Assembly (NCBI GenBank): GCA_018715855.1
Contig: DVKW01000052.1
Span: 1-12,014 of the forward strand
Direction: 5' to 3'
DNA: 12,014 bases
Origin: Candidatus Galligastranaerophilus intestinigallinarum
GTDB lineage: Bacteria > Cyanobacteriota > Vampirovibrionia > Gastranaerophilales > Gastranaerophilaceae
The first letter of the stretch is position 1; every line of letters begins with the position of its first letter. Made by a program: the position numbers and the translations under genes. The notes under the pieces were generated by a model that did not search any database, was not told where the DNA came from, and saw only the letters and a list, made by a program, of their open reading frames with translations. Of the stretch, positions 1 to 7,106 are shown in pieces.

Positions 1-290
1 TTGAATTTTGAATATCAATTTTGCCGTTATCTTTCACGCCGTTATAAGCTAAGAAATTACCGGTTCTGATTTCTGAATCCTTAATATTGATGCCATATTC
101 TTGACCTGATGTTTTTTGAGCAGAGCCAGATACTGTAACATTGTTATCAATGTTGCCTGCTGATGTATAGTAGAAGTTAACACCATCGCCTGTAACCAAT
201 TTAACGTTTGATCTTGTTTGAGTAGCATTTGATGTGTTAGGAGTGCTTGTATATGTTGTTCTGATATCTGAATTTTGGATATCAATTTTG
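1..290. repeat. In-frame direct repeat inside tpsA (bases 1-23 and 268-290)
   Basis: Two 23-base copies match at 21 of 23 positions and lie exactly 267 bases (89 codons) apart, so both encode KIDIQNS. They mark repeated rungs of the predicted beta-helix rather than a mobile repeat. A more diverged version (INIKDSEIRT) is encoded between them near 62-92. Confidence 0.6.
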
Positions 291-1027
291 TTGCCAACCA
301 TTGCAACTGTTTTGTTTGCTTTAATTGAAGCGCCGTCTGCAATAATTGAAGCTAGTTTTGTGCCGGTTGCATCACCTGTAATGTAGCCGTTGCCATCAAC
401 CATATTGTCGTTTGCAACGAATGAAACGGTTTTGTTATAACCTGCGATATCAAACAATGTGCCTGTTGTACCGCCTGTACCGGCATATTGTTTATATGCT
501 TCTTGGTCTTTTAACAAATCTTCAATATTTTTAGCACCTTTAATATCATAAGTTGATGCAGTAAATGAGTTTAAGTCAACTTGTGAACCGTTGCCAAATA
601 CGATACCTGAGGGGTTAATTAATATAACTTTACTTGTATTAACACATGAAGGGCAGCCTGTGCCTGCAGATTCGGTTAATTTACCATAGATGTATGAAAT
701 GCCGCCGCTATTTAAAACTCTGTTTAAAGCGGTTTGGTTATTTGCGTTGAATACCCAGTTAACTGTTGCATCTTTACCAACGTTGAAAGAGTTCCAGTCA
801 AATTGGCCAACCGTGCCTTTTCCGCCAATAACGTTAACATCCATTTTGTTTCCGTTAACATCAACACTACCGTTAATAGCATTATTTAAGTCAGGAAGAG
901 TACCTGCATCTATATTGACTGCAAAAGCCGGAAGGCAGCTAACCGGCATATAAGAAACAAAGCTTAATAATGCCAAAAATGCAGTAATTCTCTTTTTGTT
1001 AATTCCTAATTTGGAACGAGTGCTCAT
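1..1027 (-). CDS. TpsA-type exoprotein (filamentous haemagglutinin N-terminal/TPS domain), C-terminus outside the window
   Basis: Large secreted surface protein of a two-partner secretion system, expected to cross the outer membrane through the transporter encoded divergently at 1447-3246. The visible 342 residues start with a basic stretch and a hydrophobic signal peptide ending in Ala-Phe-Ala (cleavage near residue 36). A TPS domain follows: FDWNSFNVG near residues 76-84, NRVL at 102-105, and LINPSGIVFG around 136-145, a variant of the NPNGI/NPNGV motif. After it come short repeated strands such as KIDIQNS (247-253 and 336-342) and GINIKDSEIRT, typical of a right-handed beta-helix passenger. 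I chose the ATG at 1027 because AGGA lies 6 bases upstream; the adjacent ATG at 1030 leaves only 3. No stop occurs before base 1, so the protein continues beyond the window. A small CPSC loop (125-128) inside the TPS domain is unusual. The family call is secure; the biological target (adhesion, competition) is not visible. Confidence 0.9.
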   Translation of the reverse strand, partial: MSTRSKLGINKKRITAFLALLSFVSYMPVSCLPAFAVNIDAGTLPDLNNAINGSVDVNGNKMDVNVIGGKGTVGQFDWNSFNVGKDATVNWVFNANNQTALNRVLNSGGISYIYGKLTESAGTGCPSCVNTSKVILINPSGIVFGNGSQVDLNSFTASTYDIKGAKNIEDLLKDQEAYKQYAGTGGTTGTLFDIAGYNKTVSFVANDNMVDGNGYITGDATGTKLASIIADGASIKANKTVAMVGNKIDIQNSDIRTTYTSTPNTSNATQTRSNVKLVTGDGVNFYYTSAGNIDNNVTVSGSAQKTSGQEYGINIKDSEIRTGNFLAYNGVKDNGKIDIQNS

Positions 1028-1067
1028 CATATGTCCTTTCTAATCTGTGTTCATATTGTGCTTTATA

Positions 1068-1073
1068 ATTATA
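1068..1073 (-). promoter_or_regulatory. Candidate -10 element for tpsA
   Basis: The minus strand reads a perfect TATAAT here, about 40 bases upstream of the tpsA start, giving a predicted leader of roughly 30 bases. No good -35 box sits 16-18 bases further upstream (the best is TGATTT-like), so the promoter may need an activator, or the match may be chance in AT-rich DNA. Confidence 0.4.
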
Positions 1074-1335
1074 CTACCTAAAAAGTAACAAATCACTAGT
1101 GTATAATAAATAGAAAACATGTAAAAAAAATAAATTGCCCTTTTGTTAAGTTTTTTGCCGCGATTTTTGTAAATTTTTGTAAATAAATTTTACTTTTATT
1201 CTATATATCGGCAAAAAAATAAAAAAGTTTAGCAAATTTTTAAATTTATGAGATTTATAGTTGAATATAAATGTTGCAAAAAAATGTTTAGTGGAATATT
1301 ATTTTGTAACCTGTAAATATCATTTATTTAGCTTA

Positions 1336-1364
1336 TTGAATAAATATATATTGCCATATATTAT
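1336..1364 (+). promoter_or_regulatory. Candidate sigma-70-type promoter for tpsB
   Basis: TTGAAT (1336-1341) is separated by 17 bases from TATTAT (1359-1364), a good match to housekeeping -35/-10 spacing. Transcription would begin near 1371 and give a leader of about 75 bases that contains the hairpin at 1389-1413. Confidence 0.5.
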
Positions 1365-1388
1365 ATTTTGTAAGTGTAATTAATGCCT

Positions 1389-1413
1389 AAAATTGCGCTA
1401 TTATCGCAATTTT
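1389..1413 (+). promoter_or_regulatory. Perfect 9-bp hairpin in the predicted tpsB leader
   Basis: AAAATTGCG (1389-1397) and CGCAATTTT (1405-1413) form a perfect 9-bp stem with a 7-base loop (CTATTAT). It lies between the predicted tpsB promoter and the ribosome binding site AAGGA (1433-1437). No T-run follows on either strand, so it is not a standard intrinsic terminator. It could be an operator palindrome or an mRNA structure affecting stability or translation. Confidence 0.5.
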
Positions 1414-1446
1414 GAAATACGACAAGTATGAAAAGGAATTTCAAAG

Positions 1447-3246
1447 GTGAGAAACAATGTATTTTTAAGAAAGGTAGTTCCGTTGATGGCCCTCGTGGTT
1501 TCAGCTGCGGCCATTCAAACACTTCCTGCTTATGCCGACACTGCGGCAACCAGCTTTACTAATCCTGTTGGTAACTTTGACGCAGGCGTTATTGATACTA
1601 CCAACCTTATACAGTTTAAGGAATACGAATTTAAAGCAAGTGAAGAAAACAAAGAAAAGCATAAAGATTCGGGTGAAATCATTATGAACAAAGAGCTTCA
1701 AACTCAGGTTGACCAGCTCCCGAATAAAGAAGCAAGCTTTATTTTAAATTCAATTACATTTAAAGGTTATACAGCCTTTACCGAAGAAGAATTAATGAAC
1801 CTGATATGCGATAAAATAGGCACAAGGGTTACGGTTGGCGATTTGGTAGGCTTAACGAATATGGTAACGGAACATTACCAAAAGCACGGATATATTTCAT
1901 CTGTTGCATACCTTGCACCGCAAAGGGTTCAAGACGGTAATATTGTTATCAACATTATGGAAGGTAAATACGGTAACGTTAAAGTTTCCGGAAACAAATG
2001 GAACAGAACATCTTATCTTAATAACCAATTTTTAAGAGATAAATACATTGAATCAGGCAGCCTGTTGAATGTTAACGATATCAGAGAATCTCTGAAAGAA
2101 TTAAATGCTTCAGGGTATATGCACGGTTCTATTTCATTGGAAGACAATGAAGAATCGGCCGAATTAACCGATTTGGAATTAACGGTTAAAGACAGATTCC
2201 CGCTTGACTTTGATTTCAGATGGGACGATATGGGCACATCTGCAACAGGTTTGCACAGGGCAGTATTTTTTGCAGGTTTATATAACCTGACAGGCTTTGG
2301 CGACCAATTATATTCAACAACGACATTGGCAAGACATTCAATCGGCCAAGGCGTTATGTATAGCGTGCCTTTAACAGCTACAAAAGAAACCAAATTGAAC
2401 GTTGGTTATTCATATTCCGGAGCTTCTGTTGCAGGCGGCGGTTTAGATTTCTTAGATTTGGAATCAAAATCACATAACTTATTCTTCACTTTATCAAGAA
2501 GATTAATTAAAACAGACAACTACAAATTATACGGCGATATCGGCTTTGATTTAAGAAACACCGAAACCACTTGGCTTGGCGGCATGGACCTTTATAAATA
2601 CAGAAGCCGCAACCTTAAAGTTAACTTAACAAACATTAAAGATGACTTTTACGGCAAATGGTTTGCAAATGTCGGCACATCCGTAGGGCTTGATTGGTTT
2701 GGTGCAACAAACCAGCTTGACTTTGGTATGGAAGGTGCATACAAACACTCAATACCTTCCAACAGAGGCGTAAGAGTTATGGGTAACATTGCAAGAATTC
2801 AAGTGTTGCCGTTCAGATCAACAGGTATTATCCAAGCAAGAGGCCAATGGGCTTCAAGAGCTTTATTGCCTTCAGAAAGAATGAGCATTGGCGGTATGTC
2901 ATCAGTTAGAGGTTATGAAGAAAGCTTCTTTATTAAAGACTACGGCGCAACGGCATCAGCTGAGCTTCGTTTCCCTGTTCCGTTCTTAAGAATGATGTTA
3001 CCTGAAAAGCTTAAATTCATTGATGACAGTATCAGGCTTGCAGGCTTCTACGATATCGGCTGGTTTGGCAACAGGCATGCTTCAAATGACGGCCCTGATT
3101 ATTTGATGTCAGTAGGTGGCGGCGTAATTCTTAAATTAACAAGGTATTTATCCGCTAACGTATATTTGGGTGTTCCGATTGGCGACAAACCCGAAAATGC
3201 CTCAGGGTGCAGGGTTCACTTCATCGTTACATCAAACATTTTATAA
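1447..3246 (+). CDS. TpsB outer-membrane transporter (ShlB/FhaC type, Omp85 superfamily)
   Basis: Outer-membrane beta-barrel that exports its partner TpsA, here the divergent gene at 1-1027. The 599-residue protein has a signal peptide ending near Ala-Tyr-Ala (28-30), a periplasmic linker to about residue 95, a POTRA domain around 99-172 (ITFKGYTAFTEEEL start, HGYISSVAYLAPQ, then an INIMEGKYGNV strand), a second POTRA around 174-248, and a 16-strand-type barrel from about 250. The Omp85 loop-6 motif VRGY is at 487-490, preceded by SIGGMSS. The length is ordinary for the family. The GTG start is chosen because AAGGA lies 9 bases upstream and the signal peptide begins there. The barrel ends in Asn-Ile-Leu rather than the usual terminal aromatic residue. 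A strong terminator follows 10 bases after the stop, so the gene appears monocistronic. Confidence 0.93.
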   Translation: MRNNVFLRKVVPLMALVVSAAAIQTLPAYADTAATSFTNPVGNFDAGVIDTTNLIQFKEYEFKASEENKEKHKDSGEIIMNKELQTQVDQLPNKEASFILNSITFKGYTAFTEEELMNLICDKIGTRVTVGDLVGLTNMVTEHYQKHGYISSVAYLAPQRVQDGNIVINIMEGKYGNVKVSGNKWNRTSYLNNQFLRDKYIESGSLLNVNDIRESLKELNASGYMHGSISLEDNEESAELTDLELTVKDRFPLDFDFRWDDMGTSATGLHRAVFFAGLYNLTGFGDQLYSTTTLARHSIGQGVMYSVPLTATKETKLNVGYSYSGASVAGGGLDFLDLESKSHNLFFTLSRRLIKTDNYKLYGDIGFDLRNTETTWLGGMDLYKYRSRNLKVNLTNIKDDFYGKWFANVGTSVGLDWFGATNQLDFGMEGAYKHSIPSNRGVRVMGNIARIQVLPFRSTGIIQARGQWASRALLPSERMSIGGMSSVRGYEESFFIKDYGATASAELRFPVPFLRMMLPEKLKFIDDSIRLAGFYDIGWFGNRHASNDGPDYLMSVGGGVILKLTRYLSANVYLGVPIGDKPENASGCRVHFIVTSNIL

Positions 3247-3256
3247 TAAATTCAAC

Positions 3257-3287
3257 AAAAACCGCCTAACAAAAGGCGGTTTTTTTA
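3257..3287 (+). terminator. Intrinsic terminator after tpsB
   Basis: A GC-core stem, ACCGCCT pairing with AGGCGGT and extended by A/T pairs to 11 bp, closes a 6-base AACAAA loop and is followed by a run of Ts (3280-3286). The complementary strand also has a shorter T-run, but no minus-strand gene lies upstream of it on that side. Confidence 0.9.
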
Positions 3288-3329
3288 TTCATAATATTTT
3301 TTATGGTATAGCATAATAATCAAAATAAT

Positions 3330-3358
3330 TTGCCCGTTGTTTTGCAAAATGTTAAAAT
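3330..3358 (+). promoter_or_regulatory. Candidate promoter for the yjbQ-like gene
   Basis: TTGCCC (3330-3335), a 17-base spacer and TAAAAT (3353-3358) place the transcription start near 3365, just before the ribosome binding site at 3369-3373. The upstream in-frame ATG at 3337 falls inside the spacer, which argues against its being the start codon. Confidence 0.55.
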
Positions 3359-3381
3359 TTATAAAAAAAGGAAATATTAAA

Positions 3382-3795
3382 ATGAGATTTTTAACCGAAT
3401 ATTTATGGTTTAACACCGAAAAGCACCGTGAATACATTAATATAACAAACGATGTTGAAGAAATCGTAAGAAAAAGCAAGATAAAAGAAGGCATGGTTTT
3501 GGTTTCCGCCATGCATATAACCGCAGGAATTTACGTTAATGACGCAGAATACGGCCTTATAAAAGACATTGATGAATGGCTTGAAGAACTTGCGCCTTTT
3601 GATATTAATTATAACCATCATAAAACAGGCGAAACAAACGGCGATGCACACTTAAAAAGCCTTCTTACAGGCCATGAGGTTATTGTTCCCATAACAAACG
3701 GCGAGCTTGATTTCGGCCCTTGGCAGCAGATATATTATGCCGAATTTGACGGGCAAAGAAGAAAAAGGGTTATTGTAAAAGTTATGGGTGAATAA
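3382..3795 (+). CDS. YjbQ/UPF0047 family protein (annotated elsewhere as secondary thiamine-phosphate synthase)
   Basis: Small cytoplasmic enzyme of the YjbQ family, whose members can replace thiamine-phosphate synthase weakly; the physiological role is unsettled. The 137-residue sequence has the family hallmarks in order: HITAGIYVN (45-53, cf. H-T-(T/S)-A-x-(I/L)-x-(I/V)-N), the HH pair at 79-80, NGDAHLKSLL (86-95), then GELDFGPWQQIYYAEFDG (107-124). Metal-binding histidines at 45, 80 and 90 are intact. I prefer the ATG at 3382 over the in-frame ATG at 3337: AGGAA sits 8 bases before 3382, the extra N-terminal residues do not match the family, and the promoter spacer covers 3337. The stop abuts the stop of the convergent gene at 3796 with no spacing. 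Family assignment is firm, the enzymatic role is not. Confidence 0.9.
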   Translation: MRFLTEYLWFNTEKHREYINITNDVEEIVRKSKIKEGMVLVSAMHITAGIYVNDAEYGLIKDIDEWLEELAPFDINYNHHKTGETNGDAHLKSLLTGHEVIVPITNGELDFGPWQQIYYAEFDGQRRKRVIVKVMGE

Positions 3796-4053
3796 TTAGC
3801 CCTTATTATCTTTATATCTATACCAAAGACACATATCTATAACCAAAAACAAAGTATTTAAAAGATACAGTATAAAAACATAATCCATACTGTATAAAAT
3901 TTTGTGCAAAATTCCAAAAATATAGCCTAAGAGAATCAAATATGAAAAATATATGCTTTTCCCGCCAACACATTTTGATTTATATGTTTTATAAGCAGCA
4001 ATAGGCCAACTTACGCCAAAACAAACCATCATGCCTGCTTCAAAAATACTCAT
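3796..4053 (-). CDS. Small PQ-loop/SemiSWEET-like membrane protein
   Basis: An 85-residue, very hydrophobic protein with three predicted membrane helices (about residues 5-22, 33-52, 57-78) and a short basic tail. GVSWPIAAYKTYKSK (13-27), followed by GGKS and LLGYIFGILHKI, matches the PQ-loop repeat of the MtN3/SemiSWEET superfamily, with Trp-Pro in place of the Pro-Gln pair, a variant seen in small bacterial members. A three-helix protein would work as a dimer; SemiSWEETs move sugars, but the substrate here is unknown. The start at 4053 is chosen over an upstream in-frame start at 4077 because AGGAG lies 7 bases before it and it gives a normal N-terminus. The gene is convergent with the yjbQ-like gene (zero bases between stops), with no terminator between them. 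Confidence 0.75.
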   Translation of the reverse strand: MSIFEAGMMVCFGVSWPIAAYKTYKSKCVGGKSIYFSYLILLGYIFGILHKILYSMDYVFILYLLNTLFLVIDMCLWYRYKDNKG

Positions 4054-4165
4054 AAAAAATCTCCTATAGTTCTGCAATTAAATTGTACATTAAAAAAATC
4101 GATTGAAAAATGGCAAAATTAAAGCTTTACAAGCATTAATACATATACAAAACAAGAGAGAAGTT

Positions 4166-5410
4166 ATGAAAATAAATTCCAATTTAAATGCTCAGCCGCA
4201 TTTTTGTGCAGGCCAAACAAAAATTTTTTCCGACTTTGACGGAACATTTATGCCGAAAGAATTTGGCCATGATTCCATTTGTAATGATAACCCGCCGGTT
4301 GATAAGGGCGCATTTGATAAATATTTTGAAGAATTTAAAAAACTTTTAATGCCGTCAGATAAAGGAGTAAAAAAAACCGAATTAACAATAACAACCGGAA
4401 GAAACTTGGGTGAATTTAATTATTATATGAAAAAAATTAAAGATAAGGGTTTAAAAATTCCAACTCCCGATAAACTTATTATAACAAACGGCGGCGATGA
4501 ATTTTTATGCCATACCCAAAATTATTTTGAATCAGATAAAGAAAATATGTTTGAAGAATGGGATGTAAACACATCTAAAAGAAAACAGCTCAAAAAATTT
4601 ATCATAAATTGGAATGGTTTCAAAATTAAAAATAAGGTAAAAGCTTTTATTTCAAGGCTTTCAGGCTGTCCAGTGCTCATAGAACCTAAAACACATCAAG
4701 GAATGTATGGTTACAGAGGCAATATGACATTGCAGGAAGATGTGGAAAATTTGCCTGAAGAATTAAGAACAAACTACATTTCGTTAATAAAAGACGGCGA
4801 TTCTTTAATAAGATTAACAGCCCCTGTGGGAAGCGAATATATTAAAGAATTAAACGGCTTATCAGATGAACTTAAAAAAGAAGGCTACAGCATAAATTTT
4901 CAAACAAAAGAAAACAACGGCGAAACATTTGTGAATTCTGTTTCTGCGCCAAATGAGTGGCAATTTGGCACAAGTGTCGAAATAAAACCAAAAACAAGAG
5001 GTAAAATCGGCACTCTTGATAAATATCACCACGTTAAACTTATGGTTGACCATATAATTCAAAATAATTCGGGCGACCTTGTAATTGCAGCAGGAGATGG
5101 AAGAAACGACCTTGATATGCTTGATTTAAGCAACTATATAGACAAAATGAAATCGCCGAATGATTTTTCAAAGCCTGAATTTAGAGAACAAGTTTCAAAA
5201 CTTCCTTTAATAACCATTTTTGTCAGAAATTCATCATCTTGCGATGAACAAATTAAAAAGTTTGAAAAAGAATTTAATTTTGATGGCATAAAAAGGTTTA
5301 TTGTTGTTGATAAAGATGACAATTCAAGGCCAAAAAGCCTTGTTGATGCAATAAAGATTGCAAAAGAAGAATATACAAAAATAAATACAAGCTACAGAGA
5401 GAACTTATAG
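4166..5410 (+). CDS. HAD-superfamily phosphatase-like protein with N-terminal tag
   Basis: Probable Mg-dependent phosphohydrolase of the HAD superfamily, Cof/sucrose-phosphatase-like. The 414-residue protein carries all catalytic motifs: DFDGT (23-27, nucleophile D23 and acid D25), TTGR (76-79, motif II), a motif III lysine at about 280, and GDGRND (310-315, motif IV aspartates D311 and D315). The region of about 115-270 between motifs II and III would be a large cap that sets the substrate, and it resembles no family I can name. The first 22 residues (MKINSNLNAQPHFCAGQ...) look like the short N-terminal tag also seen in the next gene. The start at 4166 is preferred over an upstream TTG at 4103 because GAGAG lies 5 bases upstream. 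The stop TAG is directly followed by the ATG of the kinase-like gene, so the two are almost certainly co-transcribed and translationally coupled. The substrate is unknown. Confidence 0.8.
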   Translation: MKINSNLNAQPHFCAGQTKIFSDFDGTFMPKEFGHDSICNDNPPVDKGAFDKYFEEFKKLLMPSDKGVKKTELTITTGRNLGEFNYYMKKIKDKGLKIPTPDKLIITNGGDEFLCHTQNYFESDKENMFEEWDVNTSKRKQLKKFIINWNGFKIKNKVKAFISRLSGCPVLIEPKTHQGMYGYRGNMTLQEDVENLPEELRTNYISLIKDGDSLIRLTAPVGSEYIKELNGLSDELKKEGYSINFQTKENNGETFVNSVSAPNEWQFGTSVEIKPKTRGKIGTLDKYHHVKLMVDHIIQNNSGDLVIAAGDGRNDLDMLDLSNYIDKMKSPNDFSKPEFREQVSKLPLITIFVRNSSSCDEQIKKFEKEFNFDGIKRFIVVDKDDNSRPKSLVDAIKIAKEEYTKINTSYRENL

Positions 5411-7072
5411 ATGAAAATTTTTCCCGTCAGCAGTTATAACCAAATAAATTTTACAAGCAAAGTAACAAGAGTTATAAACGGCTCAGTGCCTGATAACATT
5501 AAAGAACAGGTTGATATTTTTGAAGAAACAAACGGTAAAAACGCCAAAAAATTAGGGCAAGGGCTTTTTGCAGAGGCCTACTTAATAAAGGGCACAAAAT
5601 GTGTTATAAAAAAATCAAAACCCGGTAAACCGGCAGCAATTAATGGCGATTTTTCACAGGAAGCAAAAGCTCTTTTAAACATACCGAGCGGTTTTACACA
5701 CGCACAAAGGCTTATTGGCAATGTTGAAACCGAGGATGAAAATTTTTATCTTCTAAGCACATTTGTAGATGGCAAAATTCCTGATGGCGACAAAATAAAA
5801 TGGAACAAAGAAAGCTTAAGCTCAATTTTATCAAGCTTGGCAGATCTTGATGCAGCAAGAGTCTATCATGGCGATGTTTCAAGGTGCAATTGTTTAATTA
5901 CGGAAGATGACGAAGTTAACCTTTTAGACTTTCAATATTGCGACAGGTTTGACATCAAAGGGGATGAAACACACAGAATTAATGCAGAAAAATACAAAGT
6001 CCCGTATTTTATAGCCCCATCAAATGCGCAAATGTTTGAAGAAGCCAACCTTGCCACTTATTTAACAACAATAGATGAAAACGAGGCAAGGGAGCTTTTT
6101 AAAACATATTTAAGCGAAAAATCAAAATACCACCTAAAAAGAGCAAAAGAATTTTCAAAACAGGGAGCAAGGCCCGAAATCATTCAATATGAAGGGTTGA
6201 TGGCAAAATATTTAAAAAACCCCTCAGATGAAATGATAAAACTTCAGGCAATGAAAATGCAAATTTTATCCACACACAGGTTCGTTTTATCTGCAATGGA
6301 CACAAGAAAACAAGATGACCTATATAATATAATGTCTGCGCCTGTATATTATTTACACGCAATTGAAGACAGCAACAAAATGGCAGAATATGCTTCAAGT
6401 TTATGTGCCGATAAAACCGACCCTGATTTACAAAAGCTTTTAACTTATGAAAAAGAAAATGCGCTTTTTTGGCGTTCTTTAATGAAAAACGAGCTTGCAG
6501 GAAGATATGGAAACAACAGTGCATTTGAATGGATTTTAAGAAACGCCAAACAATCGCCGAGAAATTATATGGATGATATTGGCACAACTTTCATTAAAAC
6601 CGGACATCTGAAGCACAGAGAAATTCCTGATATATATTCAATGTTATCAGGAACAGATGTTTTATTCGGTTTTGAAGAAGAAACGGAAGACAATATTTCC
6701 AAGAGAATGGGCTCTGTGATAACAGAGCTGAGAAGAACACAATGTTTTGTTTCACCTATTAAATCAGTAACATACAAAGATATAAAAGATTATCACAAAA
6801 CAAAACAAGAAATTATGAAAAGCTTAAAAGCGGCAAGAGAGGTGTATATGGAAGGATGCAAATATGAATCTTTATTTTATTCTCTAAACGCTTTGTACCA
6901 ATCATCCATAGCCCAAAACAAAGCTTCAAAAATTATAAACGACGGAAAACTTTCATATGGCGAAAGACGCAATATGGTTAAAGAATCAGAATTTCTGGCT
7001 TGGTATAAAAATGAGCTTGAAAATTTAAACTGTCAGTTATATGAAAAACTTTTTGAAAAAGCCTCAAGCTAG
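5411..7072 (+). CDS. Protein-kinase/aminoglycoside-phosphotransferase-fold protein with long helical C-terminal region
   Basis: The 553-residue protein has a recognisable kinase-like core in its first 210 residues: a glycine-rich loop LGQGLFAEAYL (48-58), VIKK with the candidate ATP-binding lysine K67, a candidate helix-C glutamate E84, a hinge at LLSTFVDG (114-121), the catalytic loop HGDVSRCN (153-160, D155 and N160), and DFQ (173-175) at the DFG position. Catalytic residues are therefore intact. HGD rather than HRD points to the atypical/APH-like or effector-kinase branch. Residues from about 210 to the end are mostly charged and probably helical, without a family I recognise. The N-terminus (MKIFPVSSYNQINFTSK) resembles the short tag of the preceding protein. 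The start codon directly abuts the stop of the HAD gene, with GAGAG about 10 bases upstream. It might phosphorylate a protein or small molecule that the HAD neighbour dephosphorylates; that is inference. No clear GC-rich terminator follows, only an A/T palindrome at 7098-7111. Confidence 0.72.
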   Translation: MKIFPVSSYNQINFTSKVTRVINGSVPDNIKEQVDIFEETNGKNAKKLGQGLFAEAYLIKGTKCVIKKSKPGKPAAINGDFSQEAKALLNIPSGFTHAQRLIGNVETEDENFYLLSTFVDGKIPDGDKIKWNKESLSSILSSLADLDAARVYHGDVSRCNCLITEDDEVNLLDFQYCDRFDIKGDETHRINAEKYKVPYFIAPSNAQMFEEANLATYLTTIDENEARELFKTYLSEKSKYHLKRAKEFSKQGARPEIIQYEGLMAKYLKNPSDEMIKLQAMKMQILSTHRFVLSAMDTRKQDDLYNIMSAPVYYLHAIEDSNKMAEYASSLCADKTDPDLQKLLTYEKENALFWRSLMKNELAGRYGNNSAFEWILRNAKQSPRNYMDDIGTTFIKTGHLKHREIPDIYSMLSGTDVLFGFEEETEDNISKRMGSVITELRRTQCFVSPIKSVTYKDIKDYHKTKQEIMKSLKAAREVYMEGCKYESLFYSLNALYQSSIAQNKASKIINDGKLSYGERRNMVKESEFLAWYKNELENLNCQLYEKLFEKASS

Positions 7073-7106
7073 CCGTTTATTAAAATTCAGCATATATAAT
7101 AAAATT

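Larger units (their letters stand above)
1041..1446. other. Divergent intergenic regulatory region between tpsA and tpsB
   Basis: This stretch of about 400 bases has no credible gene and is strongly AT-rich with many A/T tracts. Besides the candidate promoters and the leader hairpin listed separately, it holds a 10-base perfect inverted repeat (TTTTTTGCCG at 1151-1160, CGGCAAAAAA at 1209-1218) enclosing a tandem duplication of the 10-mer ATTTTTGTAA (1163-1182). Such an arrangement suits control of both divergent genes by bent DNA or a bound regulator, but no known operator was recognised. Confidence 0.5.

Noticed and set aside
1041..1446. CRISPR array or phase-variation invertible element in the tps intergenic region
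   Set aside because: Only one pair of 10-base arms and one tandem 10-mer are present; there are no regularly spaced repeats, no recombinase gene in the window and no promoter clearly between the arms.
2013..2393. 126-codon open frame antisense to tpsB
   Set aside because: It lies fully inside the strongly supported tpsB frame, has no RBS and no recognisable protein features; it is a shadow frame.
3337..3381. Upstream ATG as the start of the yjbQ-like gene
   Set aside because: It lies inside the spacer of a good promoter, has no RBS, and adds 15 residues that do not match the family; the ATG at 3382 has AGGAA 8 bases upstream.
4103..4165. N-terminal extension of the HAD protein from a TTG at 4103
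   Set aside because: No ribosome binding site precedes it, whereas the ATG at 4166 has GAGAG at proper spacing and gives the same MKI start as the next gene.
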